Below are positions 63,134 through 64,000 of a stretch of 64,000 nt of DNA, one piece after another. The DNA comes from Maricaulis parjimensis (GTDB lineage: Bacteria > Pseudomonadota > Alphaproteobacteria > Caulobacterales > Maricaulaceae): assembly GCF_016817355.1 (NCBI RefSeq), contig NZ_JADOTT010000011.1:1-64000 (forward strand). The letters run 5' to 3'. Positions within the stretch are counted from its first letter, which is position 1; the number at the start of each line of letters is the position of its first letter. Made by a program: the position numbers and the translations under genes. The notes below the pieces were generated by a model. It did no database searches, had not been told where the DNA came from, and saw nothing but the letters and a program-made list of their open reading frames with translations.

Positions 63134-64000
63134 ATGGGCATGAACACACAAGGCCGTCCCACCCGTATGGCGGAAAACATTGCGACCGGCGGCTATGCCG
63201 ACACCGTGTCCGGATCCCGCGGCCTGGAACAGGCCGAACCGCTCATCTTCGAGCGCGGCAATCTGGAACATTGCGGCGTCGACCTGCCGGAAGCCAAGGG
63301 CATGCCGACGCGTCTGGGCGGTCTGGAGCGTGAGGGCGTGATCGGCCTGTCCGGTCTCGCCGAGCCGGAAGCCATGCGCCATTATGTGCGCCTGTCCCGC
63401 AAGAATTACGCGATTGATCTGGGTCTCTACCCGCTGGGTTCGTGCACGATGAAGCACAATCCGCGTCTCAATGAGAAGATCGCCCGCCTGCCGGGCTTCG
63501 CCGACATTCACCCCATGCAGCCGGCCTCCACGGTCCAGGGCGCCTATGCCCTGATGGGCGAACTGGCCCATTGGCTGATGACGCTGACCAATATGCCGGC
63601 CGTGGCCCTGTCGCCGAAGGCCGGCGCTCATGGCGAGTTCTGCGGCATGATGGCGATCCGCGCCAAGCTCGATGCCGATGGCCAGACCCATCGCCGCCGC
63701 GTCCTGGTTCCGGAAAGCGCCCACGGCACCAATCCGGCCACCGCCGTCCAGTGCGGTTTCGTCTGTGACGAAATTCCGGCTGATGCCACGGGCCGCGTCG
63801 ACATGGAGGCCTTCAAGGCCAAGTTGGGCGATGATGTCGCCGGCATCATGCTGACCAATCCGAACACGTGCGGCCTGTTCGAGCGGGATATCCGCGAGAT
63901 CGCCGACCTGATCCACGAAGCTGGCGGTTATTTCTACTGCGACGGTGCCAATTTCAACGCCATTGTCGGCCGGGTGCGCCCGGGTGATCTCGGCGTGGAC
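63134..64000 (+). CDS. gcvPB: Glycine dehydrogenase (decarboxylating) subunit 2, partial (runs off the window)
   Basis: 289 codons are in the window, open to its end. Motifs of the PLP-binding C-terminal half: LGLYPLGSCTMKHNPR, FADIHPMQPA, SPKAGAHGEFCGM and LTNPNTCGLFE. The window stops before the expected PLP-binding lysine (HLNLHK-type), so the catalytic residue lies beyond. One base after gcvPA. Confidence 0.96.
   Translation, partial: MGMNTQGRPTRMAENIATGGYADTVSGSRGLEQAEPLIFERGNLEHCGVDLPEAKGMPTRLGGLEREGVIGLSGLAEPEAMRHYVRLSRKNYAIDLGLYPLGSCTMKHNPRLNEKIARLPGFADIHPMQPASTVQGAYALMGELAHWLMTLTNMPAVALSPKAGAHGEFCGMMAIRAKLDADGQTHRRRVLVPESAHGTNPATAVQCGFVCDEIPADATGRVDMEAFKAKLGDDVAGIMLTNPNTCGLFERDIREIADLIHEAGGYFYCDGANFNAIVGRVRPGDLGVD

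Noticed and set aside
1-64000. Prophage, integrase, transposase, tRNA or rRNA genes
   Set aside because: No matching protein motifs or RNA genes were seen; gene order and codon use look chromosomal throughout.

Overview
The window is about 64% GC, densely coded, and reads like an alphaproteobacterial chromosome, probably of the Maricaulales/Hyphomonadaceae group. This is inferred from three things: the classic alphaproteobacterial cytochrome c oxidase cluster (ctaC-ctaD-ctaB-coxF-ctaG-ctaE-DUF983-surf1), an ECF sigma factor paired with a DUF6768-type membrane protein, and many TonB, M16 and DUF481 envelope proteins typical of marine oligotrophs. No rRNA, tRNA, CRISPR array, prophage or transposase gene was seen.

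Layout. Positions 1-5.5 kb hold the 5' part of murB (interrupted just upstream), a 179-bp inverted-repeat element, and small secreted proteins. Four of these share a C-x(2,3)-W-P-x(4)-G-x(6,8)-C-W signature, and a class C beta-lactamase-fold lipoprotein sits among them. From 5.6 to 10.7 kb come a 59-residue protein, two DUF481 outer-membrane paralogues flanking a small unknown protein, the ECF sigma/DUF6768 pair, and rpoH. From 10.7 to 22.7 kb are a 1108-residue trimeric autotransporter adhesin, a YhhN protein, a Fes-like esterase, a trypsin-like protease with three Cys-rich repeats, a thioredoxin-like/PhzF pair, an ABC exporter and a methyltransferase. From 22.7 to 28.6 kb lie four tandem M16 peptidase genes (two catalytic/non-catalytic pairs), downstream of ubiA.

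From 29.6 to 39.3 kb are rsmE, gshA, a POT peptide transporter, a two-domain retropepsin-like protease, a TonB-dependent receptor, tldD and a TPR protein. From 39.5 to 45.8 kb is the complete aa3-type oxidase operon with heme O synthase, copper and heme assembly factors. From 45.8 to 51.2 kb are an acetyltransferase coupled to an EAL protein, a thioesterase, YqgE, a peroxiredoxin, a stomatin/NfeD pair and a TonB-C domain protein. From 51.4 to 59.9 kb are a large soluble hybrid histidine kinase, rnhA with two overlapping small genes, ispH, a lipoprotein, argS and a small secreted protein. The window closes with a tandem glycine riboswitch controlling gcvT-gcvH-gcvPA-gcvPB (the last gene runs off the end).

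Working together: the oxidase operon makes and matures a terminal oxidase; the gcv operon is a substrate-sensing glycine cleavage system; the POT transporter, M16 peptidases, retropepsin and trypsin suggest a peptide/protein-scavenging lifestyle (inference). The least explained items are the Cys/Trp secreted family, the duplicated M16 pairs, the LNR-like repeats on the trypsin, and the 179-bp element.
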